64,000 nt of DNA. Origin: Vagococcus allomyrinae (GTDB lineage Bacteria; Bacillota; Bacilli; Lactobacillales; Vagococcaceae). Positions 1-7,052 of this stretch are shown piece after piece; the stretch's first letter is position 1; each line of letters opens with the position of its first letter. The position numbers and the translations under genes were made by a program. The stretch covers positions 1 to 64,000 of the forward strand of contig NZ_JAEEGA010000019.1 in assembly GCF_017829975.1 (NCBI RefSeq), read 5' to 3'. A model generated the notes under the pieces. It saw only the letters and a program-made list of their open reading frames with translations, searched no databases and was not told where the DNA came from.

Positions 1-49
1 ATTGATTAGGTACTTTAATTATACAAGGAAGTGCTATTTATTTCGTCAA

Positions 50-90
50 AAAAGGCCAAAAATCTTAAAAAAGATTTTTGGCCTTTTGGC
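50..90. terminator. Bidirectional intrinsic terminator
   Basis: A perfect 17-bp stem (50-66 with 71-87) closes a four-A loop and is flanked by A-rich sequence on the left and T-rich sequence on the right, so it can terminate transcription in both directions. The gene it serves on the left lies outside the window. Confidence 0.85.
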
Positions 91-193
91 TTATGTTGAG
101 GACTTATGGGTCAGCCTCTTTTTGTCAATAAAAGAGTAGTTTGTGAACCAGCTCAAGAGGCAATAAGAAACGGGTAAAATGTCACTTTTTTTA

Positions 194-222
194 TTCACAG
201 TGCGGCGCTTACGTGATAGTAT
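194..222 (+). promoter_or_regulatory. Likely promoter of the EF-Tu-like gene
   Basis: TTCACA (194-199) and TAGTAT (217-222) are separated by 17 bp, followed about 40 bp later by an AAAGGAG ribosome binding site and the start at 282. Assigned by eye from consensus only. Confidence 0.45.
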
Positions 223-281
223 GAGGAGAGTATCTTGATTAGTAGCAAGTCGGCAAGAAGACCTAAAAAAAGGAGAAAAAG

Positions 282-605
282 ATGTATCCTGACATAAAGG
301 CGAGGATCAAACTTAATGAGTCGCGAAAAGGCCCTGTTTATAGTGGTTACCGTCCGGCTCACAAAATAAAAAACAATTACTTAACAACAGGGCAGCACCA
401 ATACATTGGAACTGACAAACTGATGCCAGGAGAGGAAACCCTGGGTACCATCACCTTTATTTCGCCAGAACATTATCCCCAGACGTTGACAGTTGGACAA
501 CGGATTGAGTTCTCGGAAGGTCGAACGATAGTGGGAGAAGCGCTTGTCATTGACATATACAATGAGTTATTAAAAAAGAACTCGTCAAATCAAGCTAAAA
601 ACTAG
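282..605 (+). CDS. Stand-alone EF-Tu domain-3-like protein
   Basis: This 107-residue protein resembles only the C-terminal beta-barrel (domain 3) of elongation factor Tu: the order GYRP near residue 23, then MPGE near residue 48, ITFISP near residue 57 and REGxTVGxG-like FSEGRTIVGEA near residue 77 follows EF-Tu, where these strands contact tRNA and EF-Ts. No GTPase domain is present, and the frame upstream is closed, so it is a whole small gene with a good AAAGGAG ribosome binding site rather than a fragment of tuf. Basic tail. Related small proteins occur in Lactobacillales but I know no tested role. It sits ahead of a broken NADAR gene. Function is unknown; binding to tRNA or a translation factor would be inference. 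Confidence 0.7.
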   Translation: MYPDIKARIKLNESRKGPVYSGYRPAHKIKNNYLTTGQHQYIGTDKLMPGEETLGTITFISPEHYPQTLTVGQRIEFSEGRTIVGEALVIDIYNELLKKNSSNQAKN

Positions 606-629
606 TCATACAGAGGGAGAGGGGGGGGG

Positions 630-806
630 ATGATCTTAACGGTGGAAAAAGTTCAACAATTGTACAAAAGTAAAAAGGAAATAAATTGGTTGTTTTTCTG
701 GGGGCATCAGCAGTCAAAAACTGAAAGTATCTCGCAAAGTTGTTTAAGTCAGTGGTGGCCTTGTCAATTCACTGAGGGGGATCGTTTCTTTTTTTCTTGC
801 ACCTAA
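630..806 (+). pseudogene. NADAR (YbiA-like) N-terminal fragment
   Basis: An open frame of 58 codons starts at an ATG right after a run of nine G (621-629), which would act as its ribosome binding site. It encodes the N-terminal motif of NADAR-family N-glycosidases: FFWGH near residue 22 and SQWWPCQF near residue 40, followed by the aromatic stretch FFF. The family continues for about 150 residues with a TAExxM motif; here the frame stops at 806 directly before the next promoter, so the catalytic body is missing. NADAR proteins act on damaged riboflavin intermediates or ADP-ribose-type N-glycosides. Most likely a deletion remnant; no TAE motif was found in the other frames after the break. Confidence 0.7.
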
Positions 807-827
807 CGTAACGTGATAGGTTACAGT
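797..827 (+). promoter_or_regulatory. MerR-type promoter with 19-bp spacer and dyad
   Basis: TTGCAC (797-802) and TACAGT (822-827) are 19 bp apart. The spacer holds a dyad, ACCTA (801-805) and TAGGT (816-820). An over-long 19-bp spacer with an operator inside it is the hallmark of promoters activated by MerR-family proteins, and a MerR-family gene is the second gene downstream (1485-2198). Autoregulation is inferred. Confidence 0.55.
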
Positions 828-846
828 AGTCTTAGAGGTGACTATC

Positions 847-1482
847 ATGGAAAATACGTTAAAATTTTTATCCTATCAGAAAGATTGTCGAATAGTGGTA
901 ACTGATGGGACAGAGCTTGCTTTGGCAAGCTTAAGGCAGTTTCGCGGTGGAATTGCTGCTAAAACATTTTTAAAAGAGTTGATAACCACAAGTGTTTTAT
1001 TTTCAGGAATCAGTGATTTTGCAGCAAAAACGAGTGTAACGTTTAAGATTGACCAAGAATTAACTGCCAGTTGTACAGTTCAGCAGGAGCAGGTTCGGAT
1101 TGAGTACAGTCCGATGTTTGAAAAAATCAGGGAATCTCCTGAGGAGAAACTTACCATGCGATCCACGCTTTCTGTTACAATTGGTGATTTTTCAGGGCTA
1201 CATACTAGTGCGGTTTTAGCTCAAAAAGGCAATGTTAGCAACGTGTTTAATTTTTTTGCTAAGCAGAGTGATCAGATACCAGCTGAGTTTATTTTAAGTG
1301 AGGTGAATCCTTCGGTTGGATTTGTTATGCAGCCTCTGCCATTTGCAGATAATGACAACCTAAAAAAATTGAAAAACGAATTAATGGCGTGCTTGCAGCA
1401 AAGTGATCAAGCCAATGGGTGGGAGTTAGGTAGGGTTTTTGGTGATGTGGGCAGGCAATTATGGTGTAAAAAGGTGGAATAG
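847..1482 (+). CDS. Hsp33-like protein lacking the redox zinc domain
   Basis: The 211-residue product follows the fold order of the N-terminal domain of Hsp33 (HslO): a helix with an ALGRTLTA-like segment near residue 40, a beta strand like KLTVRIxG near residue 62, and a late SEQIPS-like SDQIPAEF with GFxxQxxP (GFVMQPLP) near residue 160. Hsp33 is a redox-switched holdase chaperone whose switch is a C-terminal CxC...CxxC zinc centre; only two scattered Cys occur in the tail here, so the switch is absent. The ATG at 847 is preferred over a GTG at 838 because AGAGGTG at 834-840 gives correct spacing. First gene of an operon with a MerR regulator and a glycosylase-like gene. Assignment is by pattern, so moderate. 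Confidence 0.6.
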   Translation: MENTLKFLSYQKDCRIVVTDGTELALASLRQFRGGIAAKTFLKELITTSVLFSGISDFAAKTSVTFKIDQELTASCTVQQEQVRIEYSPMFEKIRESPEEKLTMRSTLSVTIGDFSGLHTSAVLAQKGNVSNVFNFFAKQSDQIPAEFILSEVNPSVGFVMQPLPFADNDNLKKLKNELMACLQQSDQANGWELGRVFGDVGRQLWCKKVE

Positions 1483-1484
1483 AG

Positions 1485-2198
1485 ATGGCTCTTATTAAGA
1501 TAAAACAATTTTCAGAGCTAGTTGGACTCAGTGTCCGCACGCTTCAGTATTATGATGAGATCGGCTTATTGGTTCCAGAAAATGTTGATGATTATGGTCA
1601 TCGGTATTATGGTCATCATAATTTTACTTGTGCGTTTATTATTAATTCGTTAAAGCAGGTAGGGATGAGTTTAAAGGATATTGAAAGTTACTTATCAGAT
1701 TCGACTTTTTCAATAAGGGTGTTTGTTGAAGAAGAGAAAAAGCGAATAGAAGATGAAATAAGTGCGTTGCAACGTAAAAGAAGTATGCTAGAAAATATCC
1801 AGATTCATGAAAGTCAATTTTCACTTCGTGACCCAGCAATTATTGCGCTGTTTTCTCAGGAGAATCTGGACCCATTGGAGTTGGCAAAAATAGTGGAGTT
1901 GCCGATTGATCAACTGGTTTTTGATTTAGCTGAGACGAGTCAATTTATGAAAGAGTTGGATTATTGTCGTCAAAATCAGTTGACGATTCGTGATCCTTTG
2001 GCTAAAAAATGCGGGCTGTATTGGCAGAGGGTGCTTAATTCTTTAGGAGAAAGTAAAAAGGAGTTGACGAAAGTGGCTGAGTTGAACTATCAAGTAGCGC
2101 CCCATTCGTATGGGATGACTGGAGAGAATTATTGTTATTTAAAAGGGCTTGTCGAGTTACTTGCATCAGGAGAGGAGAATTGGAGTGGAGAAAAATGA
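1485..2198 (+). CDS. MerR-family transcriptional regulator
   Basis: The first 70 residues form the MerR winged helix-turn-helix: IKIKQFSELVGLSVRTLQYY then DEIGLLVP and an RYY wing, followed by GMSLKDIESYL. A long dimerization helix follows (residues 80-110, rich in E and K) and then a 120-residue effector part with no recognised motif; it is longer than simple metal sensors and lacks their clustered Cys residues. The start is two bases after the preceding stop and the end overlaps the next gene, so the three genes are one transcript. It probably controls its own operon through the 19-bp-spacer promoter at 797-827. The inducer is unknown. Confidence 0.85.
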   Translation: MALIKIKQFSELVGLSVRTLQYYDEIGLLVPENVDDYGHRYYGHHNFTCAFIINSLKQVGMSLKDIESYLSDSTFSIRVFVEEEKKRIEDEISALQRKRSMLENIQIHESQFSLRDPAIIALFSQENLDPLELAKIVELPIDQLVFDLAETSQFMKELDYCRQNQLTIRDPLAKKCGLYWQRVLNSLGESKKELTKVAELNYQVAPHSYGMTGENYCYLKGLVELLASGEENWSGEK

Positions 2199-2709
2199 GA
2201 TTAAAATAGTGATGGTTAATGAGGTGGTGCCAGCAAGAGCTGTTGATGATTTTTATGGGGAAGCGGATTCTGAATATGCCACATCGATCATCGGTTTGTT
2301 TCAGCGAGCTGGTGTAAGTGTCTCCTCTACTCAGGATTTATTGGAAATGGGGATCTATTTGACTAATGCAGTGAAAACACCTAAAACAGGTTATGAGATT
2401 CCAAAGGAGATCATTAAAGACCACTCATTTATGCTTGAAGATGAGTTGAAAGCTTTTAATCAAGTGAAGGTGATCATGTTAATGGGGGATGTGGCGAAAA
2501 AATCTTTTAACTTTATTGCAAAGAGAACCTCTGGGAAAAATGTGATCCCTTCTGGAGCCACGTATAAATTAAGAGCCACTAGTTTCTTTTACGGTGAGGT
2601 AAAAGTTATGCCTTCTTACATCATGACAGGCAAAAATATCCTGATTGAAAAATCCAAGGCTGATATGATTGTTAGTGATATTACTTCTGCGTTGGATTAT
2701 CTTAAATAA
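2185..2709 (+). CDS. Uracil-DNA-glycosylase-family protein
   Basis: Starts at GTG 2185, preceded by AGGAGAGGAG, and overlaps the MerR gene by 14 bases; 174 residues. The sequence follows a Firmicutes branch of the uracil-DNA glycosylase superfamily: an N-terminal KIVMVNEVVPARAVDDFY loop, GIYLTNAVKTPK near residue 58, VIMLMGDVAKKS near residue 98 and a late VMPSYIMTGKN that replaces the usual histidine motif. The family removes uracil from DNA, but catalytic activity of this branch is not established to my knowledge. Coupling to a MerR regulator and a Hsp33-like protein suggests a damage or stress response. Confidence 0.7.
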   Translation: MEKNEIKIVMVNEVVPARAVDDFYGEADSEYATSIIGLFQRAGVSVSSTQDLLEMGIYLTNAVKTPKTGYEIPKEIIKDHSFMLEDELKAFNQVKVIMLMGDVAKKSFNFIAKRTSGKNVIPSGATYKLRATSFFYGEVKVMPSYIMTGKNILIEKSKADMIVSDITSALDYLK

Positions 2710-2715
2710 AGGTTC

Positions 2716-2748
2716 ACAGGAATGATTGTGGTAAACGGTCATTCCTGT
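2716..2748 (+). terminator. Stem-loop after the MerR operon
   Basis: A 10-bp inverted repeat (2716-2725 with 2739-2748) lies 7 bases after the stop of the glycosylase-like gene. Only a weak T-rich tail follows, so termination may be partial. Confidence 0.55.
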
Positions 2749-2824
2749 TATTTAGGTGTGGAGTTGTGTCAATAAGGTTATCTGCTATTTAAGTTCATAT
2801 CTAGCTTGAGATGACAATAGATTA

Positions 2825-2853
2825 TTCTTTTTTGTTTTATTGTTTGCTATAAT
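2825..2853 (+). promoter_or_regulatory. Extended -10 promoter of the sensor kinase
   Basis: TGCTATAAT ends at 2853, a perfect -10 with the TG extension; the -35 (TTCTTT, 2825-2830, 17 bp away) is weak. The kinase start is at 2882. Confidence 0.6.
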
Positions 2854-2881
2854 ACGAGGTATAAGTGAAAAGGAGGTGTGT

Positions 2882-4747
2882 GTGATTGTTAAGAGATTGC
2901 TTAATCGAAATAATATTTTAACTGCGTTAATTCCTTGCTTGTTATTAGTTTCGGTGTTGTTGACTTGGTTTGGCTATCGAGGGCTGACTAAAATAACAAA
3001 AGAAAATGGTCAAAATTTTATTTTTCAATCGGTTCAGTTTTTTAGTAAGGCCTTAGAATTGTCAATCGAGAATAAAAAGGAAGATGTTAATAATTTGATT
3101 TTCGATGACTCATTGATTAATCATGTTTATGATAATTTGGAAACGAAAACCTATGAATCCCATTTGAAGCACATTTTCCAAAGTTCAAATAACGAGGTTA
3201 ATACGATTGTTTTTCTGGATACTTCAGGTAACATTACTACTAGCTATCATTATGATAACCAACAAATTACAGTGATGGCGGATCAAGATGTTCGTCAATT
3301 TGTCGATGGCCATTTTCCGAATAATTATTACAGTGAATCTGATGGGACCAGCACTGGAAAGGCTTATTACATTGGTCAGGATTCTTATATGAACATCTAT
3401 CAGGAAGTTAGAAATGATCGAGGAGAGATTCGAGGGACTATTATTGTACCGGTCAATTTGCAACTCTTCTTTGAAAAGTTTTTAAGTGATTTTGAACTAT
3501 CTTATAATGGTTATCCAGTGGTAAAAAACAGAAAAATGGATTACATTATGCACCCGTCTACTGAGCGTGTTGGCCAGAGTATTGTGGAGTTGCGACAACA
3601 GGATTCCCCCGATGCCGACGTCTCCGACTTGGAGCAATTGGAGGCCCAGCAGTTGTCACAGCAATCTGGTAAAGTGGAGTTTTATTCTTATCGAAAAACG
3701 GATGATAATCAGGATAAAAAAAGACGGCGAATTGGGGCATTTCAATGGATCGACATTGGCGATGATTCTTGGTTGGTGATGATTGATGCTGATTATCGGG
3801 AGGTCACCCGAGATATTGCCGAGATGGGATTTGTGATCGCTACTTTGTTTGTAATGGTGATTATTGGTTGTTTAATTGCTTTAGTGGCATTGAAAAAAAT
3901 TCAGGATAAGGAAAAAGTAGAGAAAGAAAATCAATTTCTTAAGGAGCTGCAGGCCCGCAAAGATGAATTGCATGAGAAAGAAAAAAAATTGTATGAGATG
4001 AGCAAGATGGAAACGATTGGAATTGTGACGACGACAATTGTCCATGATATGAACAATTTTTTAACACCTATTATCGCCAATGCTGAACTTATTGCTGAAG
4101 GTTATACTCAAGAGGATGAGCAGTATGATGATTTACAAGAAATTTTGAAAGCCGCTCGCATTGGTAAAGAAATGTCGACCAATATTTTAAGATTTTCAAA
4201 AAATAGTGAAGAGACGAATCGTCAGCATTTATACGATGTGTCTGATGTGATACGGGAAGCTGTCGCCCAAGTTGCTAGTATCATTCCTGAATCGATTAAC
4301 TTTGAGGTTGAAATCGAAAAGGACCTTGGAATGACGCAAGTTGAGCGAGTGGATATTCAAAATTTGGTCTACAACTTACTGAAGAATGCTTATCAGTCAA
4401 ACCATGGCGAACAAGGAAAGATTTTTATTACCCTAAAGAAGGTCAGTCAACACTCCTTAGCGCAATTTCTTAAACGAACAGCTTATCATGGTAAAGACGA
4501 TATGGGCGCTGTCCTCTTTGAAGTGAGAGATACTGGGACAGGAATGTCGAAGGAAATTCAGGAACAAATATATGAACCGTTTTTTACAACAAAAAATGAA
4601 GACGAAGGAACTGGCCTCGGATTATTCGTAGTTTCGTCAATTGTCAAAAAGTATGATTGGCAAATTAAGGTTGCGTCCAAGCTGGGGGAAGGGACAACGA
4701 TCAGTGTTACCCTACCTTATTATACATCTACCCCATCCAATTCTTAA
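2882..4747 (+). CDS. Cache-domain sensor histidine kinase (NtrB-like core)
   Basis: A 621-residue membrane kinase beginning at GTG 2882 behind AAAGGAGG (2869-2876). Helix one spans about residues 13-32 and helix two about 314-336; the roughly 280 residues between them are extracellular and have the length and YxxxYxD-type pattern of a double Cache sensor. A cytoplasmic coiled coil leads to the phospho-acceptor H near residue 388 in TTIVHDMNNFLTP, an H-box of the NtrB/HPK4 type rather than the usual HExRTPL type. ATPase motifs follow: N box NLVYNLLKNAYQ (about 497), G1 DTGTGM, F box PFFTTK, G2 GTGLGL (about 577). It transfers phosphate to a response regulator, most likely the one at 5719-6453. 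The ligand cannot be read from the sequence. Confidence 0.85.
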   Translation: MIVKRLLNRNNILTALIPCLLLVSVLLTWFGYRGLTKITKENGQNFIFQSVQFFSKALELSIENKKEDVNNLIFDDSLINHVYDNLETKTYESHLKHIFQSSNNEVNTIVFLDTSGNITTSYHYDNQQITVMADQDVRQFVDGHFPNNYYSESDGTSTGKAYYIGQDSYMNIYQEVRNDRGEIRGTIIVPVNLQLFFEKFLSDFELSYNGYPVVKNRKMDYIMHPSTERVGQSIVELRQQDSPDADVSDLEQLEAQQLSQQSGKVEFYSYRKTDDNQDKKRRRIGAFQWIDIGDDSWLVMIDADYREVTRDIAEMGFVIATLFVMVIIGCLIALVALKKIQDKEKVEKENQFLKELQARKDELHEKEKKLYEMSKMETIGIVTTTIVHDMNNFLTPIIANAELIAEGYTQEDEQYDDLQEILKAARIGKEMSTNILRFSKNSEETNRQHLYDVSDVIREAVAQVASIIPESINFEVEIEKDLGMTQVERVDIQNLVYNLLKNAYQSNHGEQGKIFITLKKVSQHSLAQFLKRTAYHGKDDMGAVLFEVRDTGTGMSKEIQEQIYEPFFTTKNEDEGTGLGLFVVSSIVKKYDWQIKVASKLGEGTTISVTLPYYTSTPSNS

Positions 4748-4806
4748 ACAAATCTTAAAACGAAAAAATAAAGTTCGAAAAACACTCTTTTTATACTGAT
4801 TTTTAA

Positions 4807-4835
4807 TAGACAAAAATATCCAAACTGATTATGAT
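4807..4835 (+). promoter_or_regulatory. Promoter of the YusW-like gene
   Basis: TAGACA (4807-4812) and TATGAT (4830-4835) with a 17-bp spacer lie just upstream of the AAAGGAG site and ATG at 4868, so this gene can be transcribed apart from the kinase. Confidence 0.5.
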
Positions 4836-4867
4836 TTAAGTATAGTTAATTGAAAGGAGAAATAAAA

Positions 4868-5599
4868 ATGAAATCTATTAAAAAATTGATGGCAATAGCT
4901 GCTATTGGAATCGTCGCGGGGATTGGACTGACAACGACTGCTGATGCAGCGATTACCTCTGATGTTAAAGAGGTAGATGTTGAGATCAAGTATGGCAAGT
5001 CTGAAGTGGAATTCGAGTATGAAGTTAAGAGTTATGGTGTTCAAGCTAGTTATAAAAATGAGTTGACTGGCGAACGCTTATCGGGGAATGCTGCTCGGAA
5101 TAAGATTGAGGCGTTGATGGCGAATGTCAATATTAAAACGGATTCTCGTGAAACGATTGCTCAAGCAATTGCCTCACAAATCAGCACTCAAAGCTATACT
5201 AAGTTTGAATTTGAAACCGAGTATACGAATCGTCAAACTATTAAGTTCAACTTAACGGGGGCTGTCACAACACCACCGACAACTACACCGACAGCGATTA
5301 AAGAGTTTGAAGTAGAACTTAAATACGGCAACAAAAAAGTGGAAATTGATTATGAAGTAAAAAATAATTCTGTTAAAGCCAAGTATTATAATCAAGTAAC
5401 AGGTGAGTATTTAACTGGGACTCAAGCCCAAACAAAGATTGAATCAATCATGAACGGGATGGATTTTAAGGGAGCGAGTAGGACTCAAATTGTTTCTTAC
5501 ATTACGAATGCGTTAGGAACAGGTTCTAATTACAGCAAATTTGAATTTGAAGCGAGTTATACCAATAAAGCTAAAATTGAGTTTGAAATTAAAAAGTAG
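4868..5599 (+). CDS. Secreted protein with two YusW-like domains
   Basis: The 243-residue product has a Sec signal peptide (MKSIKKL, hydrophobic core, likely cleavage after TADA at about residue 28) and no anchor. Two copies of a roughly 95-residue domain (about 35-130 and 145-243) share the pattern E(V/F)EVEIKYG(K/N)..VE(F/I)(E/D)YEVK..........TGE.L(S/T)G..A..KIE..M and end in KFEFE..YTN...IKF. They are joined by a Thr/Pro linker. The pattern matches YusW-like proteins (DUF). The ATG at 4868 has AAAGGAGA; the in-frame TTG at 4850 lies within the leader. It sits between a sensor kinase and its presumed regulator and has its own promoter and terminator, so it may be a target or accessory ligand of that system. 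Confidence 0.65.
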   Translation: MKSIKKLMAIAAIGIVAGIGLTTTADAAITSDVKEVDVEIKYGKSEVEFEYEVKSYGVQASYKNELTGERLSGNAARNKIEALMANVNIKTDSRETIAQAIASQISTQSYTKFEFETEYTNRQTIKFNLTGAVTTPPTTTPTAIKEFEVELKYGNKKVEIDYEVKNNSVKAKYYNQVTGEYLTGTQAQTKIESIMNGMDFKGASRTQIVSYITNALGTGSNYSKFEFEASYTNKAKIEFEIKK

Positions 5600-5605
5600 T
5601 GAGAG

Positions 5606-5636
5606 AGATTGGGCCTAAACAAGCCCAATCTTTTTC
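5606..5636 (+). terminator. Intrinsic terminator after the YusW-like gene
   Basis: A 9-bp perfect stem (5606-5614 with 5623-5631) is followed by five T. It lies 7 bases after the stop, so the response regulator downstream depends on read-through or another promoter. Confidence 0.8.
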
Positions 5637-5718
5637 CACATATTGGAAGAGCACAGGTGTTTTGGGTGTGAACGGTTGTATATTTTATGATGACTCAGCT
5701 GGAAAGAGAGGGAGACGG

Positions 5719-6453
5719 ATGCGCAATGAAAAAATTTTAGTGGTTGATGACGATCCAGCTATTAGGCGGTCTGTTTGGAAATCACTACAATCGACCGGAA
5801 TCTTGATTTATCAGGCTGAGACGATTGAAAAGACCCTGGAATTAATCAAAAAAATTAAGTTCGATTTATTTTTATTAGATGTTATGCTAGTTAACGATAA
5901 CGACGGGTTTCATTTAGCCCGGCTAATTCGAGATGAAGAAGTTATTACTCCGATTATCTTTATCAGTGGACGAAAAAAGGAACAAGATGTGATCACTGGC
6001 TTGGAAACGGGGGCAGATTATTATATGACAAAACCTTTCAGTCCCTCGATTTTAAGGGCTCAGGTTCTCAATACATTAGATCGTAATCAAATGATCACTA
6101 AAAGTTTGGAATACGATGAAGATGAAGATATTGTGAATGGTCCTTTTATCTTTGATAAGAAGCTCTATGTGCTAAAAAAAGATCAGGTAGAGATTGATTT
6201 ATCTGCTAAGGAAGTTTTGCTGATGAAGTTCTTTATGGAGAATCCCAATCAGGTTTTTTCAAAAAAGCAGATTTACGACAATATTTGGTCACAAGATAAA
6301 CAAGTTGAAGAAGAATCTGAATTAAATTTAGTCATGGTTTATATGAATTACTTGCGTAATAAAATTGAAGAAAATCCCAAAAAACCCATCTATTTGAAAA
6401 CGGTCTGGGGAATCGGCTATTCGTTTGAGCCGGAATCGAAAAAAGAGAATTAA
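5719..6453 (+). CDS. OmpR/PhoB-type response regulator
   Basis: ATG 5719 follows a GGGAGA site; the longer frame from 5599 runs through the preceding terminator and is not used. Residues 1-115 are a receiver: acidic DDD at 10-12, phospho-acceptor D54 in FLLDVML, a T/S switch in FISG, K in YYMTKPFSP. Residues 145-240 are a winged helix with LSAKEVLLMKFF, FSKKQIYDNIW and a GIGY hairpin wing. 244 residues, normal length. Likely partner of the Cache kinase at 2882. The pairing is mixed in type: an NtrB-like kinase core beside an OmpR-type regulator, which is uncommon and makes partnership an inference from position. Confidence 0.85.
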   Translation: MRNEKILVVDDDPAIRRSVWKSLQSTGILIYQAETIEKTLELIKKIKFDLFLLDVMLVNDNDGFHLARLIRDEEVITPIIFISGRKKEQDVITGLETGADYYMTKPFSPSILRAQVLNTLDRNQMITKSLEYDEDEDIVNGPFIFDKKLYVLKKDQVEIDLSAKEVLLMKFFMENPNQVFSKKQIYDNIWSQDKQVEEESELNLVMVYMNYLRNKIEENPKKPIYLKTVWGIGYSFEPESKKEN

Positions 6454-6559
6454 ACAAATATGGTTGTATTTGATAGTCAGATTATTAAATAATTAGGTTG
6501 CTCATTTAACCCGATTATTACATTTGTATAGTTTCGCATAGTAAATATTGCTCTAATAG

Positions 6560-6600
6560 AATCACTTGTTTCGGCTTAAACAGAGACAAGTGATTTTTTT
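6560..6600 (+). terminator. Intrinsic terminator
   Basis: A 10-bp perfect stem (6560-6569 with 6586-6595) and a T7 tail, 105 bases after the response regulator stop. Confidence 0.8.
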
Positions 6601-6601
6601 G

Positions 6602-6867
6602 TTCGAGTATCAAGGTAGAAAGGAAGGGATGTCTAACAGGGCATACTTGATGAGTTGTTTGATAAGGTAGTCAAGTTAGAGGGAGCTAGACAAGTGACAA
6701 AGGCCAAAATCATCTTTATCACTTGTCACGGATTAGATCTTGAACATAGTGTAACCGAAACTAGTAGTGGTTGGCATAAAATAAATGGGGAAGGAGTACA
6801 GTTTGATTTATTGGTGCGGAGTATCTAGTCAGCTTGCTGGTCATACTAACGATGTGGTGAAAAAAAG
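6602..6867 (+). other. Long intergenic stretch with a 57-codon unrecognised frame
   Basis: Between the terminator and the next promoter one open frame runs from TTG 6655 to 6828 (57 residues, containing AKIIFITCHGLDL and SGWHKINGEG). It has no clear ribosome binding site and I recognise no family; it may be a decayed gene remnant. Nothing else is visible here. Confidence 0.25.
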
Positions 6868-6914
6868 TTGCTCCTTTAATATCCCCATTGTATAATATCA
6901 CCTAAGGTGGTGAT
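6868..6914 (+). promoter_or_regulatory. Promoter with downstream dyad, FusB-like gene
   Basis: TTGCTC (6868-6873) and a perfect TATAAT (6891-6896) are 17 bp apart. A dyad, ATCACC / GGTGGTGAT (6897-6914), covers the expected start of transcription and also the leader-peptide ribosome binding site, so it could be an operator or an RNA hairpin. Confidence 0.65.
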
Positions 6915-6917
6915 CGG

Positions 6918-6971
6918 ATGATGCACAATAAAATGCATTACTCTACACAAACTCACAGACTTCAGTATTGA
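6918..6971 (+). CDS. 17-residue leader peptide of the FusB-like gene
   Basis: ATG 6918 is placed 7 bases after AAGGTGG and opens a 17-codon frame (MMHNKMHYSTQTHRLQY) ending in TGA 6969-6971. It is too short to be a usual gene. Its last codons form the left arm of the hairpin described in the next entry, so the position of a ribosome on it would decide which RNA structure forms. Confidence 0.6.
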   Translation: MMHNKMHYSTQTHRLQY

Positions 6972-7044
6972 GTTTAGTGTAGTTATCAAATGAAGATAAA
7001 CTTTTCAATACTGCAGCTAGTTTAGTAAGTGAAACTAAAGGAGG
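6952..7044 (+). promoter_or_regulatory. Attenuator hairpins upstream of the FusB-like gene
   Basis: CAGTATTGA (6963-6971, overlapping the leader stop) pairs perfectly with TCAATACTG (7005-7013). The alternative pairing 6952-6962 with 6971-6982 (one base bulged) excludes it. TAGTTT (7018-7023) pairs with AAACTA (7032-7037), which touches the AAGGAGG of the main gene (7038-7044). This is the layout of a drug-inducible attenuator in which stalling on the leader frees the ribosome binding site. The mechanism is inferred; the repeats are seen directly. Confidence 0.55.
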
Positions 7045-7052
7045 AAACAGTA

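Noticed and set aside
838-846. GTG start for the Hsp33-like gene
   Set aside because: The GTG is part of the ribosome binding site AGAGGTG for the ATG at 847.
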